Source of the DNA: Denitrobaculum tricleocarpae
GTDB lineage: Bacteria; Pseudomonadota; Alphaproteobacteria; Kiloniellales; Kiloniellaceae
Length of the DNA: 64,000 nucleotides
Assembly (NCBI RefSeq): GCF_007004665.1
Contig: NZ_ML660054.1
Span: 310,001 to 374,000 of the forward strand
Direction of reading: 5' to 3'
A program made the position numbers and the translations under genes. The notes below the pieces were generated by a model that saw only the letters and a program-made list of their open reading frames with translations, had not been told where the DNA came from and searched no databases. Of the stretch, positions 43,923 to 54,277 are shown piece by piece. Every line of letters starts with the position of its first letter. Positions within the stretch are counted from its first letter, which is position 1.

Positions 43923-45395
43923 TCACGAAATGATCTGGGGTAAGGCATCAAACTCGGCCGCGCTCTCCAGCACCTCGGCAACCTTCATCAGCGTCCCCTC
44001 CTCGAAGGGTTGTCCGAGCAGTTGCAGGCCCAGCGGCAGACCTTCGCCCGAGAGGCCCGCCGGAATCGAAATCCCGGGCAGACCCGCGAGGCTAGCGGGA
44101 ACCGTGAAGACGTCGTTGAGATACATGGCGACCGGGTCGTCCATCTTGTCGCCCATACCGAAAGCCGCGCTGGGCGCAGTCGGCGTCAGGACGACATCGA
44201 CCTTTTCGTAGGCCGCCTTGAAGTCGTTGGCGATCAGAGTGCGGATCCGGCGCGCCTTGTTGTAGTAGGCGTCGTAATAACCGGCCGAGAGCACATAGGC
44301 TCCGATCAGGATCCGGCGTTTAACCTCGGCGCCGAAGCCCTCGCCCCGGGTTGCCTCGTACATTTCATCGAGAGTCTCGCCTGGAACCCGCAGGCCATAG
44401 CGCACGCCATCGTAGCGTGCGAGATTGGAGGAAGCCTCCGCTGGGGCGATGATGTAGTAGGTCGGCAGCGCATACTTGGTGTGCGGCAGGCTGATATCGA
44501 CCATCTCCGCACCCGCAGCTTTCAGCCATTCAATGCCCTGTTTCCAGACGGCGTCGATCTCGGCAGGCGTTCCGTCGATCCGGTATTCCTTGGGGATGCC
44601 GACCTTGAGGCCACGTACATCACCGGTCATAGCCGCTTCGTAGTCGGGCACCGGCGTATCCACGCTCGTAGAGTCCTTGGGATCATGACCGGCCATGCCA
44701 CGGAGCATGATGGCCGCATCGCGCACTGTGCGGGTCATCGGCCCCGCCTGATCCAGAGAAGACGCAAAGGCAACCGTGCCCCAGCGCGAGCAGCGGCCAT
44801 AGGTCGGCTTCATGCCGACAATGCCGCAGAAAGCCGCCGGTTGACGGATCGAGCCGCCTGTGTCGGTCCCGGTCGCGCCCAAAGCACAGCGCGCAGCCAC
44901 AGCCGCCGCGGAACCGCCGGAGGATCCCCCGGGCACCAGTGGCTCGTTGCTGCCGCTGCGCCGCCAGGGATTTTCCACGCCACCGTAGTAGCTGGTCATA
45001 TTGGACGACCCCATGGCGAACTCATCCAGGTTGGTCTTGCCCAGCATGACCGCGCCGGCCGCCCAGAGATTGGCGGACACGGTCGATTCATACTGCGGCT
45101 GGAAGCCGTCCAGGATATGAGAACCCGCCGTGGTCAGGACATCCTGCGTGCAGAAGAGGTCCTTAATCGCCAGCGGGATACCCTCGAGCACGCCGGCGTT
45201 TCCCTTCCGGCGGCGCTCGTCGGAAGCATCGGCCCCGCTCAGCGCCTGCTCGGGCGTCTCGGTGATAAAGGCATTCAAAGAGCGGCAGGCCTCGACCGCC
45301 TCGACATGAGCCTGGGTCAGCTCGCGCGCGGAAAAATCGCCCTTCGCCAGGCCGTCCCGGGCCTCGGTGAGGGAAAGATGGGTCAGCTTGGACAT
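43923..45395 (-). CDS. gatA: Asp-tRNA(Asn)/Glu-tRNA(Gln) amidotransferase subunit A
   Basis: Amidase-signature subunit, 490 aa, which releases ammonia from glutamine. The Ser-cisSer-Lys triad is visible as Lys in [13 protein letters not shown], Ser in [20 protein letters not shown] and Ser in [17 protein letters not shown]. Its start shares one base with the gatC stop (TAATG-type junction), so translation is coupled. Confidence 0.97.
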   Translation of the reverse strand: MSKLTHLSLTEARDGLAKGDFSARELTQAHVEAVEACRSLNAFITETPEQALSGADASDERRRKGNAGVLEGIPLAIKDLFCTQDVLTTAGSHILDGFQPQYESTVSANLWAAGAVMLGKTNLDEFAMGSSNMTSYYGGVENPWRRSGSNEPLVPGGSSGGSAAAVAARCALGATGTDTGGSIRQPAAFCGIVGMKPTYGRCSRWGTVAFASSLDQAGPMTRTVRDAAIMLRGMAGHDPKDSTSVDTPVPDYEAAMTGDVRGLKVGIPKEYRIDGTPAEIDAVWKQGIEWLKAAGAEMVDISLPHTKYALPTYYIIAPAEASSNLARYDGVRYGLRVPGETLDEMYEATRGEGFGAEVKRRILIGAYVLSAGYYDAYYNKARRIRTLIANDFKAAYEKVDVVLTPTAPSAAFGMGDKMDDPVAMYLNDVFTVPASLAGLPGISIPAGLSGEGLPLGLQLLGQPFEEGTLMKVAEVLESAAEFDALPQIIS

Positions 45396-45682
45396 TATTC
45401 GACCACCTTTGGAACGGCGAAGAAGCCGTGAGCGCCCTCGGGCGCGTTTTTCAGAACCTTGTCGGCGCAGTTGCCATCCGTCACCACGTCCTGGCGTTGC
45501 GGCAGGCTCATGGCCACCACCGAGGTCATGGGCTCGACGCCCTCGGTATCGAGCTCGGAAAGTTGCTCGACCCAGTTCAGGATTTCGGTCAGTTCGCCGG
45601 TCAGGGCTTCCTGCTGTTCCTCGGGTATGCGGATCCGCGCCAATTTAGCGATCCGCGCGACGGTGTCCTTATCGACAGCCAT
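45395..45682 (-). CDS. gatC: Asp-tRNA(Asn)/Glu-tRNA(Gln) amidotransferase subunit C
   Basis: Small clamp subunit, 95 aa, wrapping GatA and GatB. ATG 45682 gives the typical start [20 protein letters not shown]; the frame extends to 45742 but without family resemblance. The [20 protein letters not shown] segment and the C-terminal FFAVPKVVE are conserved. It is the first gene of gatCAB; the 330 bp between it and the divergent acetyltransferase gene hold no other gene and probably contain the operon promoter. Confidence 0.96.
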   Translation of the reverse strand: MAVDKDTVARIAKLARIRIPEEQQEALTGELTEILNWVEQLSELDTEGVEPMTSVVAMSLPQRQDVVTDGNCADKVLKNAPEGAHGFFAVPKVVE

Positions 45683-46015
45683 AACGGGTCCTGTTCTCGT
45701 TCTTTGGGAGATCCCGCTATAAGCCCGGCCAGACCTGGCCAAACCCCGCGGCGGGATCGAAGCGCGCGGAAAATAGCACCGGCGTTTCGCCCCCGCAATG
45801 CCAAGGCTGCGAAGGGCCGTGATTGAGACTGGCGCTGTCCGAGGCTATGGTTGAATTGAAGCTTGTCTTTGCCTGAAATCCGCTCTTCAAATTCAATGGA
45901 ATCTATGGCACACCCTCCTGCCCCGCCCGGATGTTCCGATGTCCGGGCCGAACAGGTCGTCTCCTGCGCCGATGGCCTGACTGCTGGCGTGATGGAATTC
46001 TGATAGCGTGATTGA

Positions 46016-46582
46016 ATGCTACCTTTAGAACAAAAATCAGTATTTGACCGGGTCCACCCACCAATGCGGATAAGAACAAAGCGTCTGGAGCTCGGCCCGG
46101 TCGAGATGGACGACAAAGACGATTTGGTGAAGATCCTCAACAACTGGGAGGTTGCCCAATGGCTTATCGCGCCTCCTTTCCCTTACAAGCAAAGAGACGC
46201 CATCGACTGGATTCTCAAGGTCCGCAAAGACCACGAAAAGCTCTCCCCGGAACACTTCGGTATTTACCTGCGCGACGAGGGCAAATTGATCGGCGCCGTC
46301 TCAATCGACAGTAAGCTCAAAGACAATACCTGGACCCTGGGCTACTTCGTGGGACAGCTCTACTGGGGCCGGGGCTATGTCTTCGAGGCCATCGAACCGT
46401 TGATCACCTATGCACGCGATCACCTGCACGTCAGACGGATCGTTGCCACGGTCGACCAGGAAAACGTAAGATCGACCAGAGTTCTGAAAAAACTTGGTTT
46501 CAAGTACGAAGCAGCCAAAGAAGGGCAATACCCGACACGCCGCCAGGGCAACCTCGTCGACGCCTATTACATCGATTTGTGA
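46016..46582 (+). CDS. GNAT family N-acetyltransferase (RimJ/RimL-like)
   Basis: Acetyltransferase of 188 aa. The family start is MRIRTKRLELGPVEMDDKDD at codon 17 (46064), so the first 16 codons may be untranslated; neither start has a clear ribosome site. The acetyl-CoA loop is GYFVGQLYWGRGYVFEAIEP (Q/R-x-x-G-x-G/A form), followed by VRRIVATVDQENVRSTRVLK and KLGFKYEAA. RimJ/L relatives acetylate protein N-termini or small amines; the target here is unknown. It converges with the DMSP-lyase-like gene with only 1 bp between the stops. Confidence 0.9.
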   Translation: MLPLEQKSVFDRVHPPMRIRTKRLELGPVEMDDKDDLVKILNNWEVAQWLIAPPFPYKQRDAIDWILKVRKDHEKLSPEHFGIYLRDEGKLIGAVSIDSKLKDNTWTLGYFVGQLYWGRGYVFEAIEPLITYARDHLHVRRIVATVDQENVRSTRVLKKLGFKYEAAKEGQYPTRRQGNLVDAYYIDL

Positions 46583-46583
46583 T

Positions 46584-47210
46584 TCATTCGGATACGCTGA
46601 AGCTCGAAAGATCGAGATCTCCACTCCAGCGCCAGGCCCCGAGAAAAGGTTCATTTGCCGTACGCCGTCCATGCGGGACCCAGGCCGGGTGATGAACCAG
46701 GCTGCCAGGTGGCTGCGGCGTGTAATCCTGCGCGCCTACGGTCCATTCTGCAACGCCGGCAATCACCAGATAAGTTTCTTCGCCTGAATGGCTGGAGATG
46801 GGATAATCCGTACCGCGTTCGGAGACCAGCAGCCCGACCCGCGCCGACTCCGCATAGATGTGACCGTCGGGACCAACGAGCTCTGTCGTGTGGAGGTTTG
46901 AGGAAATATCCTCCGCCAGCCCCGTGCCTTCCCAGCATTCCCAGTCCAACAGAGAAGCGCACTCGAGAACCCTCCGCGCAATTGGAAGGGCATTAACAAG
47001 ACCGCATGCCGCCTCGAGCAAAGGTCCCGCGTCTGATCGTCCCGGCCGCCGGCGAAAGGGCCGGCCTATCGCGGACTTCAAGGCGGTTACCGCCTCATCC
47101 CCTCCCGGCCGCCCCTCGGCTTCATAGGCCCTGGCCAGTTCGCCGAGCAATAGGTCGAACTTCTCACGCGCGCCCGGTTCCAGCTCATATGTCTCGAAAG
47201 CCGTCGTCAT
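46584..47210 (-). CDS. DMSP lyase family cupin (DddL/DddQ-like)
   Basis: Cupin of 208 aa resembling dimethylsulfoniopropionate lyases, which release dimethyl sulfide and acrylate. The metal-site motifs are SSHSGEETYLVIAG (His141, Glu145, Tyr147) and LVHHPAWVPHGRRT (His173, His174, His180), with the closing EPFLGAWRWSGDL. A helical N-terminal domain of about 100 residues precedes the cupin, as in this family. The start lies 42 bp after the RND pump stop on the same strand, so it may be cotranscribed with the efflux genes. Activity cannot be claimed from sequence, since related cupins act on other substrates. Confidence 0.72.
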   Translation of the reverse strand: MTTAFETYELEPGAREKFDLLLGELARAYEAEGRPGGDEAVTALKSAIGRPFRRRPGRSDAGPLLEAACGLVNALPIARRVLECASLLDWECWEGTGLAEDISSNLHTTELVGPDGHIYAESARVGLLVSERGTDYPISSHSGEETYLVIAGVAEWTVGAQDYTPQPPGSLVHHPAWVPHGRRTANEPFLGAWRWSGDLDLSSFSVSE

Positions 47211-47252
47211 CTTGGGTCAAATCCCGCTCTCGCTTTTACGCTCCCGGTGCAA

Positions 47253-50200
47253 CTACTCTGCGGGCGCAACGTCAGCTGTCTTTGGCGTTCCTTTGATCTT
47301 CTCCCGGAAGCCCTGGAAGAGGCAGTAGAGCACCGGAATAAAGAAAATCCCGATCGCGGTCGCCGCCAGCATTCCACCGAAGACGACAAAACCAACCGAA
47401 ACACGGCTGGCCGCGCCGGCACCGGTGGCAAAGATCAGCGGCAGGACACCCAGGATAAAGGATAACGCCGTCATCATGACCGCGCGGAAGCGAAGCCGGG
47501 CCGCCTGTTGGGCGGCCTCCTGGATAGAGAGCCCCTGCTCCCGGCGCTCCTTGGCAAACTCGACGATCAGGATCGCACTTTTACTGGCCAGGCCGATCAG
47601 CATGACCAGGCCGATCTGGGCGTAGAGATTGTTGTCCAGGAAGGGAAAGAGCATCAAGGGCACCAGGGCTCCGAAGGCCGCAATAACCACCGAGGTCACC
47701 ACTGACAGCGGTACTGTCCAGCTCTCGTACTGCGCCACCAGAAAGAGGTACGCAAAGATAAATGCCAGACCGAAAATGAAGAGGATAAGGCCGCCGGCCT
47801 CCAGTTCCTGCTGTGAGGTCCCGGTCCATTGAATACCGTAACCCTCCGGCAAGGCCTCCGCGGCCACCTCCTCCATCGCGGCAATGGCATCGCCGGTGCT
47901 GAAGGCGTCAGCGCTCGAACCGGTCAGGGACGCCGATTGGTAAAGGTTGTAGCGGGTGATCGAGAGCGGTCCCAGGATCGGCTTCAACTCGACGAGCGCG
48001 TTGAGCGGAACCATCTCCCCGGCGGCATTGCGGACATGAAGCTGGCTGATATCGTCGATGGCATCCCGATCATCGGCCTCGGCTTGAATGATGACGCGAT
48101 AAACTTTTCCGAAGAGGTTGAAATCATTGATGTAAGACGATCCCAGGTTGGCCTGAAGCGTAGAGAAGATCTCGGCGATCGAAAGCCCCAGCGCTTCAGC
48201 CTTGTCCCGGTCCACTTCAAGGAACAGCTGGGGTACGTTGGCCGAAAAAGTACTAAAGACACTCGAGAGTTCGGGCCTCTGGTTCGCGCTGAACACAAGG
48301 CTGCGCATGGCCGAGGCCAGCTCCTGCGGGCTCCGCCCCAGGAAATCCTGAAGTTGCGCCTCGACATCGCCACCCGTGCCAAGACCGGCGATCGGCGGAA
48401 CCGGGAAGGCAAAGGCCTCCGCCTCGATCATACCCGCCAGGCGCTGATTGATCTGCCTCAGAATAGCAAACCATTGCTGATCGGGTTCGGTTCTTTCATC
48501 CCAGTCACTCAAAATCGGGATCAGCAGCGCCGAGTTGGAGGCCGCGCCCCCGAGAATACTGAAGCCGCTGATCGCGATCACATCGGTGACACCCTCGATC
48601 TCCAACAGCATCTCACTTGCCCGATCGGCCACCAGTTCGGTCCGGGACAGGGACGCGCCATCCGGAAGTTGGATATTGCCGAAAAAGACGCCCTTGTCCT
48701 CCAGGGGAATAAAGCCCGTCGGGACAGACTGGAACATATAGACGGTGGCGCCCACGAAGACGCCGAAGACCATGATGCTCAAAGCGGTCGCGCGGATCAT
48801 GCGCGCGACCACCCAGGCATAGCCGTCCCGGGTCTTATCGACCAGATTGGCGAAAAGCCGCAGCGGTCCGCGGGGATTGCCGCTTCCCGGCTTCAACAGC
48901 AGTGAGCAAAGCGCCGGCGAGAGGGTCAGCGCGTTGATCGAAGAGATCGAGACGGCAACACAGATGGTCACGGAGAACTGCTTATAGAGTTCGCCCGTAA
49001 TGCCGGGCATAAAGGAAACCGGAACGAAAACCGCAAGCAGCACCAGCGTGGTCGCGACCACGGGCCCGGTGACTTCCTTCATCGCCTGCCGGGTCGCATC
49101 ACGTGCGTTCTGACCGGTCTCGGACATGATGCGTTGCACGTTTTCCACCACGACAATGCTGTCATCAACCACGATGCCGATCGCCAGAATGATGGCGAAA
49201 AGCGTGATGGTGTTGGCCGAAAATCCGACCAGAAAGAGCACCGCGAAGGTGCCGATCAGGGAGACGGGGATCGCCAGTGTCGGAATAATGGTCGAGCGCC
49301 AATCCGCCAGGAACAGGAAAGTTACGGCCACCACCAGCGCGAAGGTGATCATCAGCGTCTCGAGCACTTCCGCGATAGAGGCCCGAACCGCCTTGGTCGT
49401 GTCATAGAGGATCCGGTATTCCATATCCGGCGGAAAACGCTCCGCCATCCGGTCCAGTTCGGCATACACCGTGTCCGCGACGCCCAGAGCGTTCGCGCCC
49501 GGCGATTGATAAACGGCGATCGAAGCCGCCGGTCTGTTGTTCAGCTTGGAAATCGCGCCATAGGATTGCGACCCCAGTTCGAGCCGTGCCACATCCCGAA
49601 GGCGCACAATCGAACCGTCGCCGGCCGCCCGCACGATAATGTTGCCGAACTCCTCGACGCTGACCAGCCGGCCTTTCGCCTGAATGGAATACTGAAACTG
49701 GGGTGCCCCGTTGTAGGGTGGCGCGCCGAGCTGCCCGGCGGTCGCCTGGATGTTCTGGCTTTCGATCGCATTCGAGATGTCGGTGGTTGTCAGCTGGAGT
49801 GAAGACAGTCTGTTCGGATCCAGCCAGACCCGCATGCCGTAATCCAGCGCGCCGAACTGCGACACACTGCCGACACCATTCACCCGCGCCAGCACATCCT
49901 CGATATTGATCGAGGCGTAATTGCTGAGAAAGAGCGCGTCATGGGTGTTGTTGGGTGAAACAAGGTTGACCACCAGCAGCATGCTGGAGGATTGCTTCCT
50001 GGTCACGACGCCTTGCCGGGTGACCTCGAGCGGCAGCTGGGCATTGGCGACGGCCACCCGGTTCTGCACGTTGACCGCGGCGATGTCCGGATCGGTTCCG
50101 ACCTCGAAGGTAACCGTCAACTCGTAGCTGCCGTCATTCGAGCTGGTCGACGACATGTAAATCATATCGTCGACGCCGTTCACCTGTGCCTCAATCAATG

Positions 50201-50390
50201 AGGCAACCGACTCCTGCACCACAGAGGCACTGGCCCCCGGATAGCTGGTGGTGACCTTGACCTGCGGTGGCGTGATCTCGGGATACTCCGACACGGGGAT
50301 GGAATAGACGGAGAGGATGCCGGCAAGGGTAATGACGATGGAGATAACGAACGCGAACTTCGGGCGATCGATAAAAAACGCGGAAAGCAT
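47253..50390 (-). CDS. RND multidrug efflux pump, inner-membrane subunit (AcrB/MexB family)
   Basis: Proton-driven HAE1 transporter of 1045 aa. It opens [20 protein letters not shown] with the porter domain start [20 protein letters not shown]. The proton-relay Asp pair is in [20 protein letters not shown], and [20 protein letters not shown] marks the second half. Twelve helices and two large periplasmic loops fit the length. It follows the membrane-fusion gene by 19 bp; no outer-membrane TolC-like gene is in the window, so a shared channel is likely. Confidence 0.96.
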   Translation of the reverse strand: MLSAFFIDRPKFAFVISIVITLAGILSVYSIPVSEYPEITPPQVKVTTSYPGASASVVQESVASLIEAQVNGVDDMIYMSSTSSNDGSYELTVTFEVGTDPDIAAVNVQNRVAVANAQLPLEVTRQGVVTRKQSSSMLLVVNLVSPNNTHDALFLSNYASINIEDVLARVNGVGSVSQFGALDYGMRVWLDPNRLSSLQLTTTDISNAIESQNIQATAGQLGAPPYNGAPQFQYSIQAKGRLVSVEEFGNIIVRAAGDGSIVRLRDVARLELGSQSYGAISKLNNRPAASIAVYQSPGANALGVADTVYAELDRMAERFPPDMEYRILYDTTKAVRASIAEVLETLMITFALVVAVTFLFLADWRSTIIPTLAIPVSLIGTFAVLFLVGFSANTITLFAIILAIGIVVDDSIVVVENVQRIMSETGQNARDATRQAMKEVTGPVVATTLVLLAVFVPVSFMPGITGELYKQFSVTICVAVSISSINALTLSPALCSLLLKPGSGNPRGPLRLFANLVDKTRDGYAWVVARMIRATALSIMVFGVFVGATVYMFQSVPTGFIPLEDKGVFFGNIQLPDGASLSRTELVADRASEMLLEIEGVTDVIAISGFSILGGAASNSALLIPILSDWDERTEPDQQWFAILRQINQRLAGMIEAEAFAFPVPPIAGLGTGGDVEAQLQDFLGRSPQELASAMRSLVFSANQRPELSSVFSTFSANVPQLFLEVDRDKAEALGLSIAEIFSTLQANLGSSYINDFNLFGKVYRVIIQAEADDRDAIDDISQLHVRNAAGEMVPLNALVELKPILGPLSITRYNLYQSASLTGSSADAFSTGDAIAAMEEVAAEALPEGYGIQWTGTSQQELEAGGLILFIFGLAFIFAYLFLVAQYESWTVPLSVVTSVVIAAFGALVPLMLFPFLDNNLYAQIGLVMLIGLASKSAILIVEFAKERREQGLSIQEAAQQAARLRFRAVMMTALSFILGVLPLIFATGAGAASRVSVGFVVFGGMLAATAIGIFFIPVLYCLFQGFREKIKGTPKTADVAPAE

Positions 50391-50409
50391 AAAGTGTCTG
50401 TCCCTGGGA

Positions 50410-51540
50410 TTATCCCTGGCCGCCGCCGGTCATGGTGACCGGATTGACCAGCATTTCGGGCTGTACTTTCTGCAAGCCCTGCACGATCACCTGCTCGCCC
50501 TCGGTCAGGCCGTCGTTGACGACCCAATCCATCTCGACCTGATCGCCCAACGTGACCCGCCGAACTTCCACCTTATTGGCCCGGTCGACCACCAGGACGA
50601 AGTAACCTTTCTGATCCTTCTGAACCGAAGCCTGCGGAATAACCACAGCGGATTGCGGCGTTATCTGACGTACAACAACAGTCACGAATTCTCCCGGCAA
50701 GAGCAGGCGTTCCGGATTGGGAAAAACCGCCCGCGCCGTCACCGTATCGGTGCTCTGGTTTACCGTTGAATCGAGATAGTCGAATTCACCGGGATGCTCA
50801 TAGAAGCTGCCATCGGAGAGCTGAAGCGAAGGCGCGACAACCGGGTTGTCCAGGTTGATACCCTGACGGCGCGCTTCGATCAGTTGCTTCTCGCTGACCG
50901 CAATGGTCACGTAGATCGGATCGAGTGAGATAACGGTGGCCAGGGGTTCGCTGTTCGGCCCAACGAAGTTGCCGACACTGTAGCGCGCACGGCTGATCTT
51001 TCCGTCGATGGGGCTGATGACCTCTGTGTAGCTCAGGTCCAGATTTGCCGCCCGCAAAGCCGCCTCCGCCTGCAGAACCGATGCACGGCCAGTTCCGAGG
51101 GTTGCTCTCGCCGAATCGAGCGAGGCTTCACTCGCTGTTCCACGCTTCACCAGTGTCTCTTTGCGGGAAAAATCCGCCTGCGCATTCTGCAAGGTGGCTT
51201 TAGCGCCCGTCAGATCGGCCTCACGCTGTTGAACGGTGATCTCATAGGTATCCCGTTCAATCTCGAAAAGCACCTCACCGGCCTTGATCTCTGTTCCTTC
51301 CCGAAAGTTCCGTTTTTCGAGAAAGCCAGACACACGCGCTCGTAGCTCAACCGTGTCGACCGCTTCAGCCCGGCCGAGATAGGAAAAGGTAGGTGTGATA
51401 TCCCGCCGCTCCGCAGGGACAACGATGACGCTCGGCGGTTCCGCAGCCTGTTGCGCCAGCGCCGGTCTCTCACGAGTTCCGGAACCAATGGCAACAGCGG
51501 TCACAACAAGAGATGCGATAGCGAAGTGCCTGAACTGCAT
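50410..51540 (-). CDS. RND efflux periplasmic adaptor (membrane-fusion protein)
   Basis: AcrA/MexE-like adaptor of 376 aa. I start at ATG 51540 ([20 protein letters not shown]), which gives an N-terminal signal; the frame runs to 51681 without a ribosome site. The lipoyl half-motifs are [20 protein letters not shown] and [20 protein letters not shown], flanking a helical hairpin of about 60 residues, followed by beta-barrel and membrane-proximal domains ([20 protein letters not shown]). No lipobox Cys is seen, so it is probably anchored by an uncleaved signal or soluble. It is the first gene of the pump operon. Confidence 0.94.
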   Translation of the reverse strand: MQFRHFAIASLVVTAVAIGSGTRERPALAQQAAEPPSVIVVPAERRDITPTFSYLGRAEAVDTVELRARVSGFLEKRNFREGTEIKAGEVLFEIERDTYEITVQQREADLTGAKATLQNAQADFSRKETLVKRGTASEASLDSARATLGTGRASVLQAEAALRAANLDLSYTEVISPIDGKISRARYSVGNFVGPNSEPLATVISLDPIYVTIAVSEKQLIEARRQGINLDNPVVAPSLQLSDGSFYEHPGEFDYLDSTVNQSTDTVTARAVFPNPERLLLPGEFVTVVVRQITPQSAVVIPQASVQKDQKGYFVLVVDRANKVEVRRVTLGDQVEMDWVVNDGLTEGEQVIVQGLQKVQPEMLVNPVTMTGGGQG

Positions 51541-51866
51541 AGCAATGCCCCAACTCACCTGCCGCTCCGGAAGTCCCGAGGTTCTCTTGGTGAGAGACTC
51601 CGGAAAGCGATTTGTTTTAAAGCGTCTAACATAGGTGCTGACGCGATTTGTTGCGACCATCCTAACACTAGAAAACGCCAAGAGTCGCCTTTCAATCCAG
51701 GCTCAACCCTGTTCACGTCTTGCCTGAGCTCCCGTACTACTTGGGGTTAATCTCTCACTGCCAATCGCGATCTTGTTATCTCGCTTGACTGGCAGGTGAA
51801 GCCTCCCGCGCTTAGCTCCTGAGTAGCAAACGCCCCGATATTCAGCATTCGTCAGGAGAAGAAACA
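51541..51866. other. Intergenic region between the efflux operon and the DUF547 gene
   Basis: 326 bp that divide two divergent transcripts. It should contain both promoters. I see no regulator gene of TetR, MarR or MerR type next to the pump and no strong hairpin. AGGAGAAG at 51855-51862 is the ribosome site of the DUF547 gene. Confidence 0.5.
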
Positions 51867-52805
51867 ATGCGAAAGCAGGCTAAAACGGCAGCCCTGTCCC
51901 CGGCAGCCTTTCAGGGCTCGTACCGCATACTGCTCGTTGGCTTGATCTCGATCGCGCTTCTCGTTGCCGCGCAGTCGGTCCGCGCCGCACCTTCGGCTGA
52001 ACTCTGGGAACGCTGGAGCGCCCATGATCCGGCTTCAACCACAGTGCTCCAACATGACGCCTGGGACGCATTTCTGTCACGTTACGTCTCCGAGCATGCA
52101 GATGGCGTGAACCGGGTCGACTATGCCGGCGTCAGCCGTGCCGACAAACGCAAGCTCGCCGATTACATCGATGCGCTGACGGCGACAAGAGTTTCCGGCC
52201 TGAACCGCGCCGAACAGCAAGCCTACTGGGTGAACCTCTATAATGCCCTGACGGTCGTGACGGTCCTTGACGCGTTCCCGGTCGCCTCGATCCGCGACAT
52301 CGATATCTCGCCGGGCCTCTTCAGCGACGGTCCCTGGGGCAAGAAGCTGGTAACCATCGAGGGTGAACAGCTCAGCCTGGACGACATCGAGCACCGGATT
52401 CTCAGGCCGATCTGGCAGGATCCCCGAATCCACTATGCCGTAAACTGCGCTTCGATCGGTTGCCCGAACCTGCAGACGAGCGCCATGACGGCGGCCAACA
52501 CGGAAGAATTCCTCGACGCGGGCGCGGTGGCGTATATCAACCACAAACGCGGTGCCGAGATTGTCGGGGGACGCCTGGTCGTCTCCAGCATTTACGACTG
52601 GTTCGAAGAAGACTTCGGCGGCGATGATGCCGGCGTCATCGCCCATCTGAAGCAGTACGCCAACCCGGATTTGAAGGCCGCCCTCGCGGATGTCACGAAA
52701 GTCAGCGACGACCGTTACGATTGGGACCTGAACGGCACGGTGGCCTTTACGAAGTCCAGCAAGAAACGCAAAACCGCTCAGGAGTGGCGTAGCCGCGGCA
52801 GCTGA
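51867..52805 (+). CDS. DUF547 domain protein, exported
   Basis: Protein of 312 aa with an N-terminal signal (ILLVGLISIALLVAAQSVRA-A, residues about 22-41). The DUF547 core reads AEQQAYWVNLYNALTVVTVL, SPGLFSDGPWGKKLVTIEGE, LSLDDIEHRILRPIWQDPRI and HYAVNCASIGCPNLQTSAMT, with a conserved Cys pair. The domain is related to thiol-dependent transglutaminase-like folds, but its role is not established. The ribosome site is AGGAGAAG. The glycosyltransferase gene begins 12 bp downstream, so they are likely cotranscribed. Confidence 0.9.
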   Translation: MRKQAKTAALSPAAFQGSYRILLVGLISIALLVAAQSVRAAPSAELWERWSAHDPASTTVLQHDAWDAFLSRYVSEHADGVNRVDYAGVSRADKRKLADYIDALTATRVSGLNRAEQQAYWVNLYNALTVVTVLDAFPVASIRDIDISPGLFSDGPWGKKLVTIEGEQLSLDDIEHRILRPIWQDPRIHYAVNCASIGCPNLQTSAMTAANTEEFLDAGAVAYINHKRGAEIVGGRLVVSSIYDWFEEDFGGDDAGVIAHLKQYANPDLKAALADVTKVSDDRYDWDLNGTVAFTKSSKKRKTAQEWRSRGS

Positions 52806-52816
52806 TCGTTCAACCC

Positions 52817-54277
52817 TTGCACAGGAGCCATACGGCGAAGACGGCAGCAATACCCATAGTCTTCTGCGGACTCTGTCTCGCCGCTTCGTCACTCCTTCTG
52901 CTTCTGCTCTCCCATCACCAGCTCTCGCAGGCAATCGTCGGCCTCTCCCCGATCTTCTGGCTCGTGGGGATCGGTATGACTGGCGGCGTCATCTATTTGA
53001 TGCTCTGCGGTTACATTCTGCGATGGGGCGACAAAGACCAAGGCATCGGCTACGCCCTTATCTGGCTTCTGCTGGTCGGCTTGGCGATGCGCCTTCTCAT
53101 GTTGCCTTCGACGCCGATGCTCGAGAACGATTACTTCCGCTATCTCTGGGATGGCGCCGTCACCGCGGCAGGACAAAACCCCTTTGCCCATGCCCCCGGG
53201 AACATTCTGCAAGGCGACGCCCCCACTGCCCTGCGGGAGCTTGCCAGGGAATCCGACGGCCTGCTTGAGCGGGTCACCTATCCGGTTCTGCGCAGCATCT
53301 ATCCGCCTGTCGCTCAAGCGTCATTCCTTCTGGCCAATTGGCTGGAGCCCTGGAGCCTGATGGCGTGGCGCGCGGTCATCTTGGCTTTCGATCTCATCTC
53401 GCTGGGGCTGCTTGTCGCAATCCTGCGGCGGCTTGGCCGCCCGGTGATCTGGTCAGCGCTTTACTGGTGCAATCCGTTGCTGGTGAAGGAATTCTTCAAT
53501 TCGGCCCATATGGACGCCGTCCTCGTTCCCTTTCTTCTCGCAACGCTTTTGCTCGCTCTCAAAAGCCGGACGGCCTGGGCGAGCGTGACGCTCGCGCTAG
53601 CGGCCGGCTGCAAGGTCTGGCCCGTCCTGTTGCTCCCTAGCCTATTGAGGCCTCTTGCCGCCCGTTGGCGCCAGGCCCTCGCGCCGCTCTTGATTTTCGG
53701 CACGATCATAAGCCTTCTGGCGACGCCCATCCTTTGGGCCGGTTTCAGCCAGGACTCCGGCTTCGTCGCCTACGCGCAATCCTGGCAACGAAATGATGCC
53801 CTCTTCGGCTTGATTGCCTGGCTTTCCGCAGCCCTGCTCGATGTTTTTTCGCTGACGTCGCTGGACGCCGCGCGCATTGCGCGTTTTGCTATCGCCCTAG
53901 TGATCGTCAGCGTCGCCGTGGGCATCAATCGCGATGATATCCGAGAACCCGCCGAGACCGCACGGCGCTTCCTCTTTATCGCTGCCCTGCTCTTCCTGCT
54001 GAGCCCGACACAGTATCCCTGGTACTACAGCTGGCTGCTGCCCTTCCTGGTCATTCAGCCCTCCATACCCTTGCTGCTGATGACGGCGCTCCTGCCGCTT
54101 TACTATCTGCGCTTCGTCTTCGAGGCCAACGAATTCGCTGCGATAACGGAGCGCGTCTTTGCCTGGATCCAGTTTGGCCCGGTACTGGGAATGCTGGCTT
54201 GGCAATGGCTTGCGTCAAGGAAGGCGGGAGGCACTCTCACCCCGATCCCTGTCCGCCAGAGGAGTCCCGAAACATGA
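52817..54277 (+). CDS. Polytopic membrane glycosyltransferase (GT87/GT-C type)
   Basis: Integral membrane protein of 486 aa with about 11-12 helices. A TTG at 52817 is the only plausible start; no ATG or GTG occurs before the first helix (IPIVFCGLCLAASSLLLLLL). The first large periplasmic loop holds ENDYFRYLWDGAVTAAGQNP, the acidic motif typical of GT-C enzymes using polyprenyl-phosphate sugars, and LSPTQYPWYYSWLLPFLVIQ is typical of the GT87/alpha-mannosyltransferase group. Its stop overlaps the GT2 start (ATGA), which suggests a pathway in which the GT2 enzyme makes the lipid-linked donor. Confidence 0.87.
   Translation: MHRSHTAKTAAIPIVFCGLCLAASSLLLLLLSHHQLSQAIVGLSPIFWLVGIGMTGGVIYLMLCGYILRWGDKDQGIGYALIWLLLVGLAMRLLMLPSTPMLENDYFRYLWDGAVTAAGQNPFAHAPGNILQGDAPTALRELARESDGLLERVTYPVLRSIYPPVAQASFLLANWLEPWSLMAWRAVILAFDLISLGLLVAILRRLGRPVIWSALYWCNPLLVKEFFNSAHMDAVLVPFLLATLLLALKSRTAWASVTLALAAGCKVWPVLLLPSLLRPLAARWRQALAPLLIFGTIISLLATPILWAGFSQDSGFVAYAQSWQRNDALFGLIAWLSAALLDVFSLTSLDAARIARFAIALVIVSVAVGINRDDIREPAETARRFLFIAALLFLLSPTQYPWYYSWLLPFLVIQPSIPLLLMTALLPLYYLRFVFEANEFAAITERVFAWIQFGPVLGMLAWQWLASRKAGGTLTPIPVRQRSPET

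Noticed and set aside
44010..45431. 473-codon open frame antisense to gatA
   Set aside because: The product is rich in Arg, His and Gly, as expected from reversed GC-rich codons; gatA is certain on the other strand.
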